Shown here: positions 1 through 8,974 of the stretch, piece by piece
How the letters are laid out: every line of letters starts with the position of its first letter
Numbering within the stretch: the stretch's first letter is position 1
Origin: an uncultured Lachnospiraceae bacterium
Lineage (GTDB): Bacteria > Bacillota > Clostridia > Lachnospirales > Lachnospiraceae
Assembly: GCA_946558465.1 (NCBI GenBank)
Contig: CAMNTM010000004.1
Coordinates: 1 to 64,000, forward strand
DNA: 64,000 nt
Reading direction: 5' to 3'
Translations under genes and position numbers: made by a program
Notes under the pieces: model-generated
Seen by the model: the letters and a program-made list of their open reading frames with translations, nothing else
Told to the model about the DNA's origin: nothing
Database searches by the model: none

Positions 1-25
1 CACCTGTTGCTATAATCGCGTACAT
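1..25 (-). CDS. rplU: Ribosomal protein L21, first codons only
   Basis: Only eight codons are inside the window. They read MYAIIATG, the highly conserved opening of bacterial L21, a protein of the large ribosomal subunit that binds 23S rRNA. A GGAGG sequence sits six bases before the ATG (on the minus strand, plus positions 32-36). The rest of the gene, and probably its usual partners (a small cysteine protease and L27), lie outside the window to the left. The short match would be weak alone, but the exact N-terminus, the perfect ribosome-binding site and the promoter and leader upstream agree. Confidence 0.75.
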
Positions 26-106
26 ATGGCACCTCCTATTATCATTACTCGCCAACTTCGGTGTCTGCATAAAAATGCAGAGCTTAAACCTTATTGTGCG
101 GCACAC
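26..106 (-). promoter_or_regulatory. Candidate leader of the L21 operon
   Basis: This is the untranslated stretch of about 80 bases between the predicted transcription start near 106 and the rplU ATG at 25. It can form a hairpin with arms CTGCAT and ATGCAG (plus 65-79 region) and then runs into the GGAGG site. L21 operons of Firmicutes often carry an autoregulatory leader of about this size, known as the L21 leader. I infer that role from position and size. I could not verify the consensus fold. Confidence 0.4.
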
Positions 107-112
107 TTAAAT

Positions 113-141
113 ATAATAGCATATGCTTTTTATGAAATCAA
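113..141 (-). promoter_or_regulatory. Promoter of rplU
   Basis: On the minus strand TTGATT (plus 136-141) is followed after 17 bases by TATTAT (plus 113-118). This is a good vegetative sigma-A type promoter, about 90 bases upstream of the rplU start, in the gap between rplU and the amidohydrolase gene. Confidence 0.6.
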
Positions 142-180
142 GCTGTTTTCGGGCTTTTTTTCATTTTTATTCTGCCGTTT

Positions 181-981
181 TTATTCTGTCTGGGAAAGCC
201 CCAGCAGACGACAGGCATTCTCTCCAAATACAGCTTCTTTCATATTTTCCTCAAGAGGCATCTCTTTAAGAATTCGAATAAATTCCTTTTGCCCGCTCCA
301 AGGAGAATCAGTGGCAAATAAAATCCGGTCTGCTCCGTGATTTTTTAGGATACGCAGAAATTGTTCCTCAGACATCCGATTAAGTACCACGCCTGTATCA
401 AAATAGACATCTTTTCCTACAAGATGCTCTTCCACCTCATCCCACTGTGCATTGCCGCCCATATGGGCCAGAATAAGCTTCGGCGGTTTTACCTCATCAA
501 GAATCTCTGCAGACATTCTGGGCGTACAGTGGATATTGTCCGGGCATTTAGGGTCGGCCCCTGCATGTACGCTGATAATAAGGTCAAGCTCCGAAGCATA
601 CGATACGATTCTTTTATAGCGGATATCGTTAAAATAAACCTCCTGATAATCTGGATGAAGCTTGATTCCTTTTAATCCAAGCTCTTTAATATATCGAAGC
701 TGTTCCTTATAATTCTCGGCTTCCGGATATATGCTTCCAAAGGAAATAATCGGAGCTTCCTGGTAATGAGAAGCAAATTCATTGACAGATTGAAACTGCC
801 TGGGATTTGTCACAATCGGAAGCGCTACCGAGATATCCACGCCGGAGGAGACGGTTTCTTTTTTCAAACCTTCATAGGTTCCGTCTGTAAAAGGAACCGT
901 TCTGCAGACTCCAGATAAAAAGTCTATGGTTCTTCCGGCAATCTTATCCGGGAACATGTGAGTATGGAAATCAACAATCAT
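181..981 (-). CDS. Amidohydrolase-family TIM-barrel metal hydrolase
   Basis: A 266-residue protein of the amidohydrolase 2 / TatD-like superfamily. The N-terminal HTH motif in IVDFHTHMFP, the SVHAGADP segment near residue 139, LAHMGG near 172 and FATDSPW near 224 supply the usual two His, further His and final Asp metal ligands of a (beta/alpha)8 barrel. It probably acts on a small cyclic or amide substrate in the cytoplasm, which cannot be named from sequence. The start overlaps the stop of the upstream CBS gene by four bases (ATGA), so the two are translationally coupled. No clear terminator follows before the rplU promoter. Confidence 0.75.
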   Translation of the reverse strand: MIVDFHTHMFPDKIAGRTIDFLSGVCRTVPFTDGTYEGLKKETVSSGVDISVALPIVTNPRQFQSVNEFASHYQEAPIISFGSIYPEAENYKEQLRYIKELGLKGIKLHPDYQEVYFNDIRYKRIVSYASELDLIISVHAGADPKCPDNIHCTPRMSAEILDEVKPPKLILAHMGGNAQWDEVEEHLVGKDVYFDTGVVLNRMSEEQFLRILKNHGADRILFATDSPWSGQKEFIRILKEMPLEENMKEAVFGENACRLLGLSQTE

Positions 982-1394
982 TCTTTATCACTATCCTTTA
1001 TTTTATCATAACAGTATCCTATAATATCACGTCTTGTGATAATACCGATGAAATGCTGTTCATCATCTACCACCGGGACGAAGTTCTGTTCCATCGCCTT
1101 GCCTATCAAATCTTCCATGTCCGATTCTGCACTTACACACTGGTAATCATGACGGCGCTCAATCTTAAGAATACTGACTTCCTCTGCATCCTTAAGGTTT
1201 AGAAGATTTCGTCCCTTCAATCCCCATAAAAGATCTCCCTCTGTAATCGTACCTGCATATTTTCCTTCTTTATTCAAAATCGGAACTGAGGAATATTTGT
1301 GGTATTCCATAATCTCCATCACCTGACGCAGCGTGTGGTAATCATGAATGTATGCTGTCTCACTTTTGGGATGGAGGAAAAATAAAATATTCAT
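978..1394 (-). CDS. CBS-domain pair protein
   Basis: A 138-residue protein made of two CBS motifs and little else. The first is around residues 15-60 (SSVPILNKEGKYAGTITEGD) and the second around 75-130 (VPVVDDEQHFIGIITRRDI). Paired CBS motifs form a Bateman module that binds adenosyl nucleotides, and stand-alone versions usually act as energy or nucleotide sensors. The gene sits 12 bases after the aspartate kinase gene and overlaps the amidohydrolase start by four bases, so the three form one transcription unit. Its target is unknown. Confidence 0.8.
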   Translation of the reverse strand: MNILFFLHPKSETAYIHDYHTLRQVMEIMEYHKYSSVPILNKEGKYAGTITEGDLLWGLKGRNLLNLKDAEEVSILKIERRHDYQCVSAESDMEDLIGKAMEQNFVPVVDDEQHFIGIITRRDIIGYCYDKIKDSDKE

Positions 1395-1406
1395 CTTTCA
1401 TTTCTC

Positions 1407-2762
1407 CTATATCTGTGTTGTAACAAAAATATCATAAAGAGCTTTAACCGCCGCTTCGAAATCGTGATTCCGCACGCCGATAATGATATTCAGCTCGCTG
1501 GAGCCCTGATCAATCATTTTTACATTGACATTTGCGTGGGCAAGTGCAGAAAAAATCCGTCCGGAGGTTCCCCGCGTTGCCTTCATTCCCCGTCCCACGA
1601 CTGCTATTAACGCCAGGTCCGATTCCAGCTCAAGAAAATCCGGCGATACAGCACGGTGGATTCCGGCAATTACCTTCTGCTCCTTCTCCTCAAATTCATC
1701 CTGATGCACAAAAATCGTCATAGTGTCAATACCCGACGGCATATGCTCGATGGAGATGTCATTGTTTTCGAATACTTCCAGTACACGTTTACAAAAGCCC
1801 ACCTCGGAATTCATCATTGCTTTTTCTACAGTAATAGAGGCGAAATCCTTCTTTCCGGCTATTCCGGTAATTGTGAACCGCGGTTTCTGGCATGTAGCTT
1901 CTACAATTAAAGTCCCTTTGTCCTCCGGTGCATTGGTATTACGGATATTAATGGGGATTCCTTCCTTTCTTACAGGAAAGATGGCATCCTCATGTAGTAC
2001 GGTGGCGCCCATGTAGGAAAGCTCCCGAAGCTCTCTGTATGTAATCACATCGATCGCTTTTGGATTCTTAATGATTCTTGGATCTGCAACTAGAAATCCC
2101 GATACATCTGTCCAATTTTCATATAAATCCGCCTGTACGGCCTTTGCTGTAATGGATCCGGTAATATCAGAGCCTCCGCGGGAAAAGGTCCTTATTTTCC
2201 CGTCCGGCATAGAACCATAGAAGCCGGGAATGACTGCCCTCGAAGTGTGCATAAGACGTTCGGACAAAACTGCGTCTGTCTTCTGGGCGTCAAAATTACC
2301 TTCCTCATCAAAAAAGATGACTTCTGCAGCATCAATAAATTCGTAACCGAGATATTCTGCCATAATCCGGCCGTTCAAATACTCTCCGCGGGAAGCAGCA
2401 TAATCTCTTCCGGCCTTTTTACTGAAATTCTCCCGGATAATTTTGAACTCCTTTTCCAGAGACAAACTCAGCTTGAGACCGGCGATAATCAAATCAAAGC
2501 GGTTTTGAATCTTCTTCAGCATCTCTTCAAAATTGACGCTGTCCTTCTCGTCAGAATCCTCATCCATATCCTCGTCAAGAATCGCCTGACGATAGCAGCT
2601 GTACAGCATATCTGTTACTTTCGTATCATTCGCATCACGTTTTCCTGGTGCAGATGGAATCACATAGCGCCGGGCTTTATCCTTGCGGATAATGGAGCCG
2701 GCCTTTTGAAACTGCTCTGCACTTGCAAGTGAGCTTCCGCCGAATTTTACTACTTTTATCAT
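1407..2762 (-). CDS. Aspartate kinase
   Basis: A 451-residue monofunctional aspartate kinase, the first step from aspartate to lysine, threonine and methionine. The N-terminal VKFGGSSLA motif (residues 4-12) is the ATP-binding signature. FSRGGSDITGS near 193 and the DVSGFLVADPR segment near 218 are the aspartate and nucleotide sites. Two ACT domains follow from about residue 305 (FASITVEKAMM; LALIAVVGRGM), where feedback by end-product amino acids is expected. Family members are 400-460 residues, so this is full length. Several aspartate kinase isozymes exist in Firmicutes; I do not assign lysC rather than a paralogue. GGAGG lies 12 bases before the ATG, a little long. Confidence 0.9.
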   Translation of the reverse strand: MIKVVKFGGSSLASAEQFQKAGSIIRKDKARRYVIPSAPGKRDANDTKVTDMLYSCYRQAILDEDMDEDSDEKDSVNFEEMLKKIQNRFDLIIAGLKLSLSLEKEFKIIRENFSKKAGRDYAASRGEYLNGRIMAEYLGYEFIDAAEVIFFDEEGNFDAQKTDAVLSERLMHTSRAVIPGFYGSMPDGKIRTFSRGGSDITGSITAKAVQADLYENWTDVSGFLVADPRIIKNPKAIDVITYRELRELSYMGATVLHEDAIFPVRKEGIPINIRNTNAPEDKGTLIVEATCQKPRFTITGIAGKKDFASITVEKAMMNSEVGFCKRVLEVFENNDISIEHMPSGIDTMTIFVHQDEFEEKEQKVIAGIHRAVSPDFLELESDLALIAVVGRGMKATRGTSGRIFSALAHANVNVKMIDQGSSELNIIIGVRNHDFEAAVKALYDIFVTTQI

Positions 2763-2804
2763 CTGTTTTGTAATCCTCCAAACTGCTCTTTCTTTTGTTC
2801 TATC

Positions 2805-3317
2805 CTATCTTACTCCATTTTTTTCATCTCTGCAACGAAAATTACTCACATCCCCATAGACTGCGTTTGAAGCGCGGCGGAGATCTTCAGGTGCCAAAGT
2901 AAGCTGCATGCCCAGTTTCCCGGCGCTTACATGAATCAAGGGAAGCTTTTGCGCTTCCTGTTGAATCACGGTTGGGAATTGCTTCTTCATGCCTACAGCA
3001 GTACAGCCGCCCCGGACATAGCCGGTTATTTTTGTAAGCTCCTTTAATGGAAGCATTTCTATAGATTTTTCACCTACTGCACGTGCTGCTTTTTTTAAAT
3101 CTATCTCAGATTCAACAGGTATGACAAATACATAATAGCCGCCGCTCTTCCCGGTAGTTACCAGCGTCTTATAGACAAGTTTATGGTCATATCCCAGCTT
3201 ATCAGCTATTTGAATTCCATCGATAAATTCTCCGCACTCATATTCGGCGTAAGTGTAGGGAATTTTCTGACGCTCCAGTATACGCATGGCATTGGTCTTT
3301 ATCTCTTTTTTACTCAT
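2805..3317 (-). CDS. ybaK: Cys-tRNA(Pro)/Cys-tRNA(Cys) deacylase, YbaK/EbsC family
   Basis: A 170-residue YbaK-type editing protein that hydrolyses cysteine mis-attached to tRNA(Pro) in trans. The fold signature is visible as DHKLVYKTLVT near residue 43, VIPVESEIDLKKAARAVG near 65 and GGCTAVGMKKQFPTVI near 103. Length matches the family. It ends 42 bases before the aspartate kinase start and begins five bases after the radical-SAM-associated gene, so it probably shares that transcript. Confidence 0.88.
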   Translation of the reverse strand: MSKKEIKTNAMRILERQKIPYTYAEYECGEFIDGIQIADKLGYDHKLVYKTLVTTGKSGGYYVFVIPVESEIDLKKAARAVGEKSIEMLPLKELTKITGYVRGGCTAVGMKKQFPTVIQQEAQKLPLIHVSAGKLGMQLTLAPEDLRRASNAVYGDVSNFRCRDEKNGVR

Positions 3318-3322
3318 TTGAC

Positions 3323-4042
3323 TTATACTCCTGTATCAGACAGAGAAATAAATGCTTTCGTATTTTTTTCTTCTGCATAAAGATCGATTCTATGATAATG
3401 AAACGGAGGCATCTTTTCATGAAAATCTATGCCCATGTAGCTAAGAAAGGCACGCATCACTAAATCTGGCTTCAGATTCTGCCCGCTTCCGGCAGCGAGA
3501 AATAAAAATATGCTTTCCTCATCTGCTCTCATATCATAAATTAATGGACGGATATCCACCTCTTTTTCGCTTTTTTTTGTTTTTTTCCACATGAAGATTT
3601 CCTTTTCCTCAAGAAAATGTGGACAACTCTCTCTCCATTTTACAGGAATGTGGATACGGTTATCTGAATTCTCTCCAGAAGCCAGCAAAAAAACCTTGTA
3701 CGATGCTGCCGCAGTAATCGTCATACCGCTTGATTTTTTATCGTCCGAAATTTCGGTAAAGTCTGTAACTTCCATTCCTTCCACCATAACCTGATTCATC
3801 TGCTTTATCGCCTTTTCCCTCGACACAGGACTGCTCAGCTCAATATCCAGATACTCTCCATCACTGGTAAGCCCTACGCCAAGCGGCTGGGCAAAGGACA
3901 TAATCATATGGGGGCTGCAGCCGCCGGTAAATGCGATGGGAATTTCTGCCCTGCGCATTACCTTCTGGAAGTAACGCATTACGTCCAGGTGGCCGATGAA
4001 TTTCATCACACCATATTTTCGGAATTTAATTCTTGCTTTCAA
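3323..4042 (-). CDS. TIGR03936-family radical-SAM-associated protein (DUF2344)
   Basis: I place the start at a TTG at 4042, giving 239 residues. A GGGAGG site lies eight bases upstream inside the end of the preceding gene. The protein begins KARIKFRKYGVMKFIGHLD, the standard opening of the DUF2344 family. The longer in-frame opening to 4138 would overlap the upstream gene by 113 bases and looks like read-back of its reverse frame. The family nearly always follows, or is fused to, the B12-binding radical SAM protein encoded just upstream, here with a 17-base overlap. A tRNA or RNA modification role has been proposed but I know of no proven activity. Confidence 0.82.
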   Translation of the reverse strand: MKARIKFRKYGVMKFIGHLDVMRYFQKVMRRAEIPIAFTGGCSPHMIMSFAQPLGVGLTSDGEYLDIELSSPVSREKAIKQMNQVMVEGMEVTDFTEISDDKKSSGMTITAAASYKVFLLASGENSDNRIHIPVKWRESCPHFLEEKEIFMWKKTKKSEKEVDIRPLIYDMRADEESIFLFLAAGSGQNLKPDLVMRAFLSYMGIDFHEKMPPFHYHRIDLYAEEKNTKAFISLSDTGV

Positions 4043-5891
4043 TACAGATGCCTCCCTTCCATTTTCCGGCGCCGCAGCCTGCGCATTTCCTTTTGCAGTT
4101 CGGGGTAATCTCTGCTTTTTTCGCACGTTCCCATTCACGCTTTAAAAATTCTTTGGAGACACCGATATCAATAAAATCCCAGGGAAGCCTCTCATCAAGT
4201 GAACGCTCTCTCAGATTGTAAAATGCCATATCAATCCCTGTGTTTTTAAAAGCCTGAAGCCATTTTTCATAATCAAAATAATCACTCCAGGAATCATAAA
4301 TACAGCCCAGCCGGTAGGCCTCCAAAATGACGGCACCGCTCCTTCGGTCTCCTCTTGCAAATATGCCCTCCAGCACAGTCACTTCCGCATCATGCCAGTG
4401 GTACTTAAGGCTCTTTTTATTCAGCTGCTCCTGAAAGGCATGCTTTACATCAGCCGCGTAGGAAATGTATTCTTCATTGGTATACATTCTTGCCCACTGA
4501 AATGGTGTAAAGGGCTTGGGGATAAAAAAGGAGGTACTGGAAGTAATCTGGCATTTTCCGTTCCGCTGTTCTTTCGGAATCTCATAGTAGCGTCTTGCCA
4601 CCTTATCTGCAAGCTCTGCGACGGCCCGGCGGTCTTCCTTTGTCTCATAGGGAAGTCCAAGCATAAAATAAAGCTTAACCTTGTTCCAGCCTCCCTCAAA
4701 GGCTTCGCCTGCACCTGCAAGAATTTCGTCTTCGGTCAGACCCTTATTTATCACATCCCTCATGCGCTGTGAGCCTGCTTCCGGTGCAAAGGTAAGACTG
4801 CTTTTTCGAACATCCTGCACCTTTTCCATCACATCTAAAGAAAATGCGTCTATTCGAAGAGAAGGAAGGGAAATGTTGATCCCTTTCCCCTTAAATTCTT
4901 CAATCAGGAAGGTGACAAGCTCCTTTAGGCTGCTGTAATCGCTGGAGCTTAAGGAACTGAGTGAAATTTCCTCATGTCCTGTATTCTTCAGCATCTGAGA
5001 GGCATAGTGCTTCAGCATCTTGACATTCCGCTCCCTTAAAGGGCGATACAGCATCCCTGCCTGGCAGAAACGGCACCCGCGGATACAGCCTCTTTGAATC
5101 TCCAATACAACTCTGTCCTGCGTCACTTTAATGAACGGAACTACCGGAGCCTCCGGATAGTAAGTATTTGAAACATCTAGTACCAGCTGTTTTTTTATGG
5201 TCTCTGCCGCATGTGGATTTACAGGATAAAAATCCTCTATCGTTCCATCCTCATGATAGCTGACTTCATAAAAGGAAGGAACGTAGATACCTTCAATTCC
5301 GGCGGCCATCTCTAAGTAGTCCCTTCTAGAACCACCTTGTTTTCTGCATAATTTAAAAGCATCCAGAAGTTCTCCGTATACGGTTTCTCCTTCACCGATG
5401 TAAAATAGATCAAAATAGTCTGCCAGCGGTTCCGGATTATATGTGCAGGGACCTCCGCCTATTACAATCGGGTCATTTTCACTTCTGTCAGCCGCCATTA
5501 TCGGAATACCGCTTAGATCTAAAATCTGAAGAATATTCGTATAACACATCTCGTACTGAATTGTAATGCCCAGAAAATCGAATTCTTTTATCGGATCCTG
5601 AGATTCCAGAGCGAACAGAGGAATCTGTTTTTCTCTCATTACCTTGTCCAGATCAATCCACGGAGAGTAGACCCGCTCACACCACACATCCTGGCGCCGG
5701 TTGAACATATCATATAAAATCTGAATACCCAGATGGGACATGCCGATTTCGTATACGTCGGGAAAACACATGGCGAAGCGGATATCCACCTTTTCCGGGT
5801 CTTTCATGACGCTGTTGACCTCGTTCCCGATGTAGCGGGCAGGCTTCTCGATATTTAGTAATATTTCATCATTTAAGGCTAGTTTTCTCAT
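4026..5891 (-). CDS. TIGR03960-family B12-binding radical SAM protein
   Basis: A 621-residue protein, starting at MRKLALNDEI with AAGGAAG just upstream. The ATG 66 bases further up lacks a ribosome-binding site. An N-terminal B12-binding-like domain (about 40-190; VDIRFAMCFPDVYEIGMSHLG) is followed by a radical SAM core with the [4Fe-4S] motif CIRGCRFC near residue 283. The C-terminal cysteine cluster NCKRKCAGCGAG near 603 is also seen in relatives. It is cytosolic, and the reaction is unknown. It is coupled to the DUF2344 protein that follows, a conserved pair in Clostridia often found near L21 and RNase G genes, which fits the rplU at the window edge. Confidence 0.85.
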   Translation of the reverse strand: MRKLALNDEILLNIEKPARYIGNEVNSVMKDPEKVDIRFAMCFPDVYEIGMSHLGIQILYDMFNRRQDVWCERVYSPWIDLDKVMREKQIPLFALESQDPIKEFDFLGITIQYEMCYTNILQILDLSGIPIMAADRSENDPIVIGGGPCTYNPEPLADYFDLFYIGEGETVYGELLDAFKLCRKQGGSRRDYLEMAAGIEGIYVPSFYEVSYHEDGTIEDFYPVNPHAAETIKKQLVLDVSNTYYPEAPVVPFIKVTQDRVVLEIQRGCIRGCRFCQAGMLYRPLRERNVKMLKHYASQMLKNTGHEEISLSSLSSSDYSSLKELVTFLIEEFKGKGINISLPSLRIDAFSLDVMEKVQDVRKSSLTFAPEAGSQRMRDVINKGLTEDEILAGAGEAFEGGWNKVKLYFMLGLPYETKEDRRAVAELADKVARRYYEIPKEQRNGKCQITSSTSFFIPKPFTPFQWARMYTNEEYISYAADVKHAFQEQLNKKSLKYHWHDAEVTVLEGIFARGDRRSGAVILEAYRLGCIYDSWSDYFDYEKWLQAFKNTGIDMAFYNLRERSLDERLPWDFIDIGVSKEFLKREWERAKKAEITPNCKRKCAGCGAGKWKGGICIESKN

Positions 5892-6009
5892 AAGCTTCCT
5901 TTCTATCCACAAGATGCAGACTGCCAATATTATATACATTTTAAGAAAGAACTTCAAGCAAATATCCTTCTATAATTTCTTTAATTAAAAGGCAGCAGCA
6001 TTATTAATC

Positions 6010-6046
6010 AGAAAAACGGCATCTAAACGCTTTATTTAGACGCCGC
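6010..6046 (-). terminator. Rho-independent terminator after the acetyltransferase gene
   Basis: Read on the minus strand, arms CGGCGTCTAAA and TTTAGATGCCG (plus 6017-6045) form an 11-base-pair stem with one G-U pair and a 7-base loop, followed by TTTTT. It lies about 45 bases after the acetyltransferase stop codon. Confidence 0.75.
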
Positions 6047-6091
6047 ATTTCGATAAATTTATATACTAAATATAATGCTCTCTTTCATCAG

Positions 6092-6604
6092 CTATTTTAT
6101 CATCATTCCCATAATATAAAGGTCATAATATTTTCCATCTAAAAGAGTCTGATTCTTACAGCAGCCCTCTACAACAAATCCAAATTTCAAATACAGCGAA
6201 ACTGCCATTGTATTGTCTGTTCTTGTGTCCAGACGGATTCTTGTGGTTACTCCATTTCCTTTACACCAGTCAATCAGCATCTGAATTAATTTACTTCCGA
6301 TTCCCTGTCCCTGGTATTTTTTTGCAACAACAATCCCAAGCTCTCCTTCGTGGCGGGATTTGATTTTATGACTGGAATGAATGGTTGCGATCCCCACGAT
6401 TTCTTCTCCGTCAAGTGCAAGGAGCATTGTATTATTTGCATTGCCCTCAAGTCCTTTAATATCCTCTTTTTGTCCTTTTACATCAAGTGGATATTCATCC
6501 TTCTCGAAGCTTAGATAACTCGTCTCTCCTCCAACATAATTATAAAAAGCTACGATTTTTTCTGCATCCTCTGGTACCGGGTTACGATATGTAATTTCAT
6601 TCAT
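6092..6604 (-). CDS. GNAT-family N-acetyltransferase
   Basis: A 170-residue GNAT protein that would transfer an acetyl group from acetyl-CoA to a small molecule or protein amine. The acetyl-CoA-binding motif is clear as VVAKKYQGQGIGSKLI near residues 92-107. LYLKFGFVVEGCCKNQ near 132-147 is the common C-terminal motif B region, resembling RimJ/RimL and phosphinothricin-type branches. The substrate cannot be told. GGAGGAAG lies seven bases upstream. It is a single-gene unit with its own promoter and terminator, and diverges from the chemoreceptor gene. Confidence 0.85.
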   Translation of the reverse strand: MNEITYRNPVPEDAEKIVAFYNYVGGETSYLSFEKDEYPLDVKGQKEDIKGLEGNANNTMLLALDGEEIVGIATIHSSHKIKSRHEGELGIVVAKKYQGQGIGSKLIQMLIDWCKGNGVTTRIRLDTRTDNTMAVSLYLKFGFVVEGCCKNQTLLDGKYYDLYIMGMMIK

Positions 6605-6655
6605 AACGACTTCCTCCTTTTTGTTAAATCCACCCTGGCGGGCTGCCCTGTTTAC

Positions 6656-6684
6656 ATATTATCATTTCCTCTATGCAAAAACAA
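6656..6684 (-). promoter_or_regulatory. Promoter of the acetyltransferase gene
   Basis: Minus-strand TTGTTT (plus 6679-6684), 17 bases, then TAATAT (plus 6656-6661) preceded by an extended TG. The spacing is ideal but the -35 is only partly consensus. Confidence 0.4.
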
Positions 6685-6740
6685 TTCAATTTGTAGAAGT
6701 TTTTCTACAATTTACCATGAGTTTCAAAAAAAAATGCTTA

Positions 6741-6765
6741 TCAAATACTTAAGAGGGGTCGATAT
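6741..6765 (+). promoter_or_regulatory. Possible sigma-28 (SigD) type promoter for the chemoreceptor
   Basis: GTCGATAT at 6758-6765 matches seven of eight bases of the GCCGATAT flagellar/chemotaxis -10 element. The best -35 match, TCAA at 6741-6744 against TAAA, is 13 bases away instead of about 15, so the pair is imperfect. The gene downstream is a chemoreceptor, a classical member of that regulon, which is why I list it. Confidence 0.35.
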
Positions 6766-6871
6766 TATTACTAAAATGTCGTATTTATATCTATAATTAG
6801 GAGGAGCAGAGTATTCTATCTGATATAAACGGCAGTTTGTGTACATGAAAAAGTAAAAGGAGATTAGAAAT

Positions 6872-8578
6872 ATGATAAACTTCATACGGAATTTAAGAAT
6901 CAGATTAAAGCTCTACATTCTTATAGGTGTCGCGTTGATCGGCATGCTCGTTATAGGGGGAATGTCATTCCTTTTAATGGGCAGGTTAAATGAAAAGACA
7001 GATGATATCTCAACAAGCTGGCTTCCAAGCGTAGACACCGGCAGAGATATGGCCGCTACACTCTCTAATGTCCGCCTCAATGAACTGGGATATCTTACCG
7101 CCATCTCTGATGAAACAGCAGAGTCCAGTCTTCAATATATTGAGAAAGAAAAAAGTGAAATGGATACTCTTCTGGCAAAATATGAAAGCTTAATTGATGC
7201 TGAAGAAGAAGAGTTTTACAATACTGCTATGGATATCTGGACGCAATACCGGCAGGCAGATGAAGAACTGACGGCATTAGCAAAACAAGGAAGGGTTGAC
7301 GAAGCGCGTGCCGTCCTGGAGGGCGAATGTGTAGAACTTTATAACTCCTTAAACAGCGCTTTTGACGAAATTATTACATACAATACAAAAGGCAGCGCCG
7401 CGGAAACAGAAGAAAGTGCCAGACTCTACAGAAATGCTACTATAATTTTGGCAGCGATTATTCTTGTTATCATTTTAATCGGAGTCTTTTTCTCATTTGT
7501 GGTTATCCGCCTGATTAAAATGCCGATATCTGAGATTGAAAATGCGGCCCTAAAGATGGCGGAGGGAGATTTGGACATAGAGATTTCCTATACTTCCAAA
7601 GACGAGCTGGGTGTTCTTTCTGCACAGATGCGTAAACTGGTCCGTAAACTTCAGGTTATTATTGATGATGAAAATAAATTCCTTGCTAAAATGGCATCTG
7701 GAGATTTTACAGTAGATTCTGTTTGCGAAGAAGAATATACCGGAGGATTCTACCCTCTTCTCGTATCCTTCCGGTCAATTGCCGCAAAGCTTAATGATAC
7801 ACTGCTCCAAATCAGTGAAAGCTCTGTTCAGGTAGCAAACAGTTCTGACCAGGTGTCCAGCGGCGCACAGGCACTTTCTCAGGGTGCAACAGAGCAGGCA
7901 AGCTCTGTTGAAGAGCTTGCAGCTACAATTAATGAAATATCCGAGAAAGTCAAACAAAATGCAGAAAGCGCACATCAGGCTAACACAATGGCAGACACTG
8001 TCAGCGCTGAAATGAATACGAGCAACGAAAAAATGCAGCATATGATACAGGCTATGAACGATATCAGCAGCAGCTCCAGCGAGATCGGAAAGATTATCAA
8101 GACGATTGAAGACATTGCGTTCCAGACGAATATACTTGCACTCAACGCGGCTGTTGAGGCCGCACGGGCAGGCGCCGCCGGAAAGGGCTTTGCAGTCGTG
8201 GCAGACGAGGTACGTAATCTGGCCAGCAAAAGTGCAGAGGCCTCCAAGAGTACTTCTGCTCTGATAGAAAACTCGCTGAAAGCAGTAGAAAATGGAACGC
8301 AGATTGCCGACGAAACAGCACAGTCTCTGCTTCAGGCTGTAAATGGAGTCAACGAAATGACCGGCATTATCAGCCAGATTTCAGAAGCCAGCAGTAATCA
8401 GGCATCTGCTGTTTCTCAGATTACAATGGGAATTGATCAGATTTCAAGTGTTGTTCAGACTAACTCTGCGACAGCTCAGGAAAGTGCTGCTGCAAGCGAG
8501 GAATTATCCAGTCAGTCACAACTTATGAAGAATCTGGTAGAAAGGTTCAAACTGAAAGGAAATCTCTCAAGACATTAA
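6872..8578 (+). CDS. Methyl-accepting chemotaxis protein
   Basis: A 568-residue membrane chemoreceptor. A first membrane helix (about residues 13-36) leads to an extracytoplasmic four-helix-bundle sensor (about 37-188), a second membrane helix (about 189-213) and a HAMP linker (214-270). A second HAMP-like segment follows, then a long signalling coiled coil. The hairpin tip is textbook: [19 protein letters not shown] near residues 414-432. It would signal through CheW/CheA to flagella. No other chemotaxis gene lies nearby, so it is an orphan receptor with unknown ligand. GGAG lies nine bases before the ATG. It is transcribed alone, against the direction of the surrounding genes. Confidence 0.92.
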   Translation: MINFIRNLRIRLKLYILIGVALIGMLVIGGMSFLLMGRLNEKTDDISTSWLPSVDTGRDMAATLSNVRLNELGYLTAISDETAESSLQYIEKEKSEMDTLLAKYESLIDAEEEEFYNTAMDIWTQYRQADEELTALAKQGRVDEARAVLEGECVELYNSLNSAFDEIITYNTKGSAAETEESARLYRNATIILAAIILVIILIGVFFSFVVIRLIKMPISEIENAALKMAEGDLDIEISYTSKDELGVLSAQMRKLVRKLQVIIDDENKFLAKMASGDFTVDSVCEEEYTGGFYPLLVSFRSIAAKLNDTLLQISESSVQVANSSDQVSSGAQALSQGATEQASSVEELAATINEISEKVKQNAESAHQANTMADTVSAEMNTSNEKMQHMIQAMNDISSSSSEIGKIIKTIEDIAFQTNILALNAAVEAARAGAAGKGFAVVADEVRNLASKSAEASKSTSALIENSLKAVENGTQIADETAQSLLQAVNGVNEMTGIISQISEASSNQASAVSQITMGIDQISSVVQTNSATAQESAAASEELSSQSQLMKNLVERFKLKGNLSRH

Positions 8579-8602
8579 CCCTTTTTAAATAAGAATAAAA
8601 CT

Positions 8603-8645
8603 AAAAGCAGTCATCAGGGCAATTTGTCCTGTGACTGCTTTTTTA
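8603..8645 (+). terminator. Bidirectional terminator between the chemoreceptor and a convergent small gene
   Basis: Arms GCAGTCA-T-CAGG and CCTG-TGACTGC form an 11-pair stem with one bulged T, followed by seven Ts on the plus strand. It lies 25 bases after the chemoreceptor stop and overlaps the end of the minus-strand gene at 8643. Confidence 0.8.
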
Positions 8646-8954
8646 CAGCTTCTTCCATACCTCGGCTACGTCAAGATCGGTTGTAATCTCTTTTACAATC
8701 CGTCTGCTGTCAACCTTGTCAAGTACCTTATAGTTCTGCTTATCCATCGTCACAAATGCAGCAAACAGCAGCATACACAAAAACACCCGGATTCCAAAGG
8801 TTCCCGCAGGGACTGGCTCTTCTTCATTTCTTCCGTACAGGTGTCCATATACCGCACCGTACCGCGGATGTACAGCCGGCGGGTCATAGCTGTCTCTATA
8901 TCTTCTCCTTGTCTGTTCCAGAAGTTCCTTTCTCCTCTTCTCAGATGAATTCAT
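8643..8954 (-). CDS. Small single-pass membrane protein of unknown function
   Basis: A 103-residue protein that I do not recognise as a named family. A charged, basic N-terminus (about 1-50, rich in Arg, Glu and Tyr) is followed by one hydrophobic helix (about 53-70) and a 30-residue charged tail with several Asp and Lys. GGAG lies ten bases before the ATG. A plus-strand frame over the same bases has no ribosome-binding site and an unlikely composition, so I prefer this strand. It lies directly after the histidine operon terminator and converges on the chemoreceptor. Its promoter is not obvious, so read-through from the his operon is possible. Confidence 0.6.
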   Translation of the reverse strand: MNSSEKRRKELLEQTRRRYRDSYDPPAVHPRYGAVYGHLYGRNEEEPVPAGTFGIRVFLCMLLFAAFVTMDKQNYKVLDKVDSRRIVKEITTDLDVAEVWKKL

Positions 8955-8974
8955 ATTTCTACAGCTCCTTCGAA

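Noticed and set aside
26-340. Plus-strand frame of 104 codons at the left edge
   Set aside because: It runs across the rplU promoter and leader and into the antisense of the amidohydrolase gene, with no sensible protein composition.
6672-6740. Possible catabolite-response or other operator between the acetyltransferase and chemoreceptor genes
   Set aside because: The inverted matches are short and in AT-rich sequence, and no consensus fits.
8631-8948. Plus-strand frame opposite the small membrane protein gene
   Set aside because: It starts inside the terminator stem, has no ribosome-binding site, and its composition looks like an antisense product.
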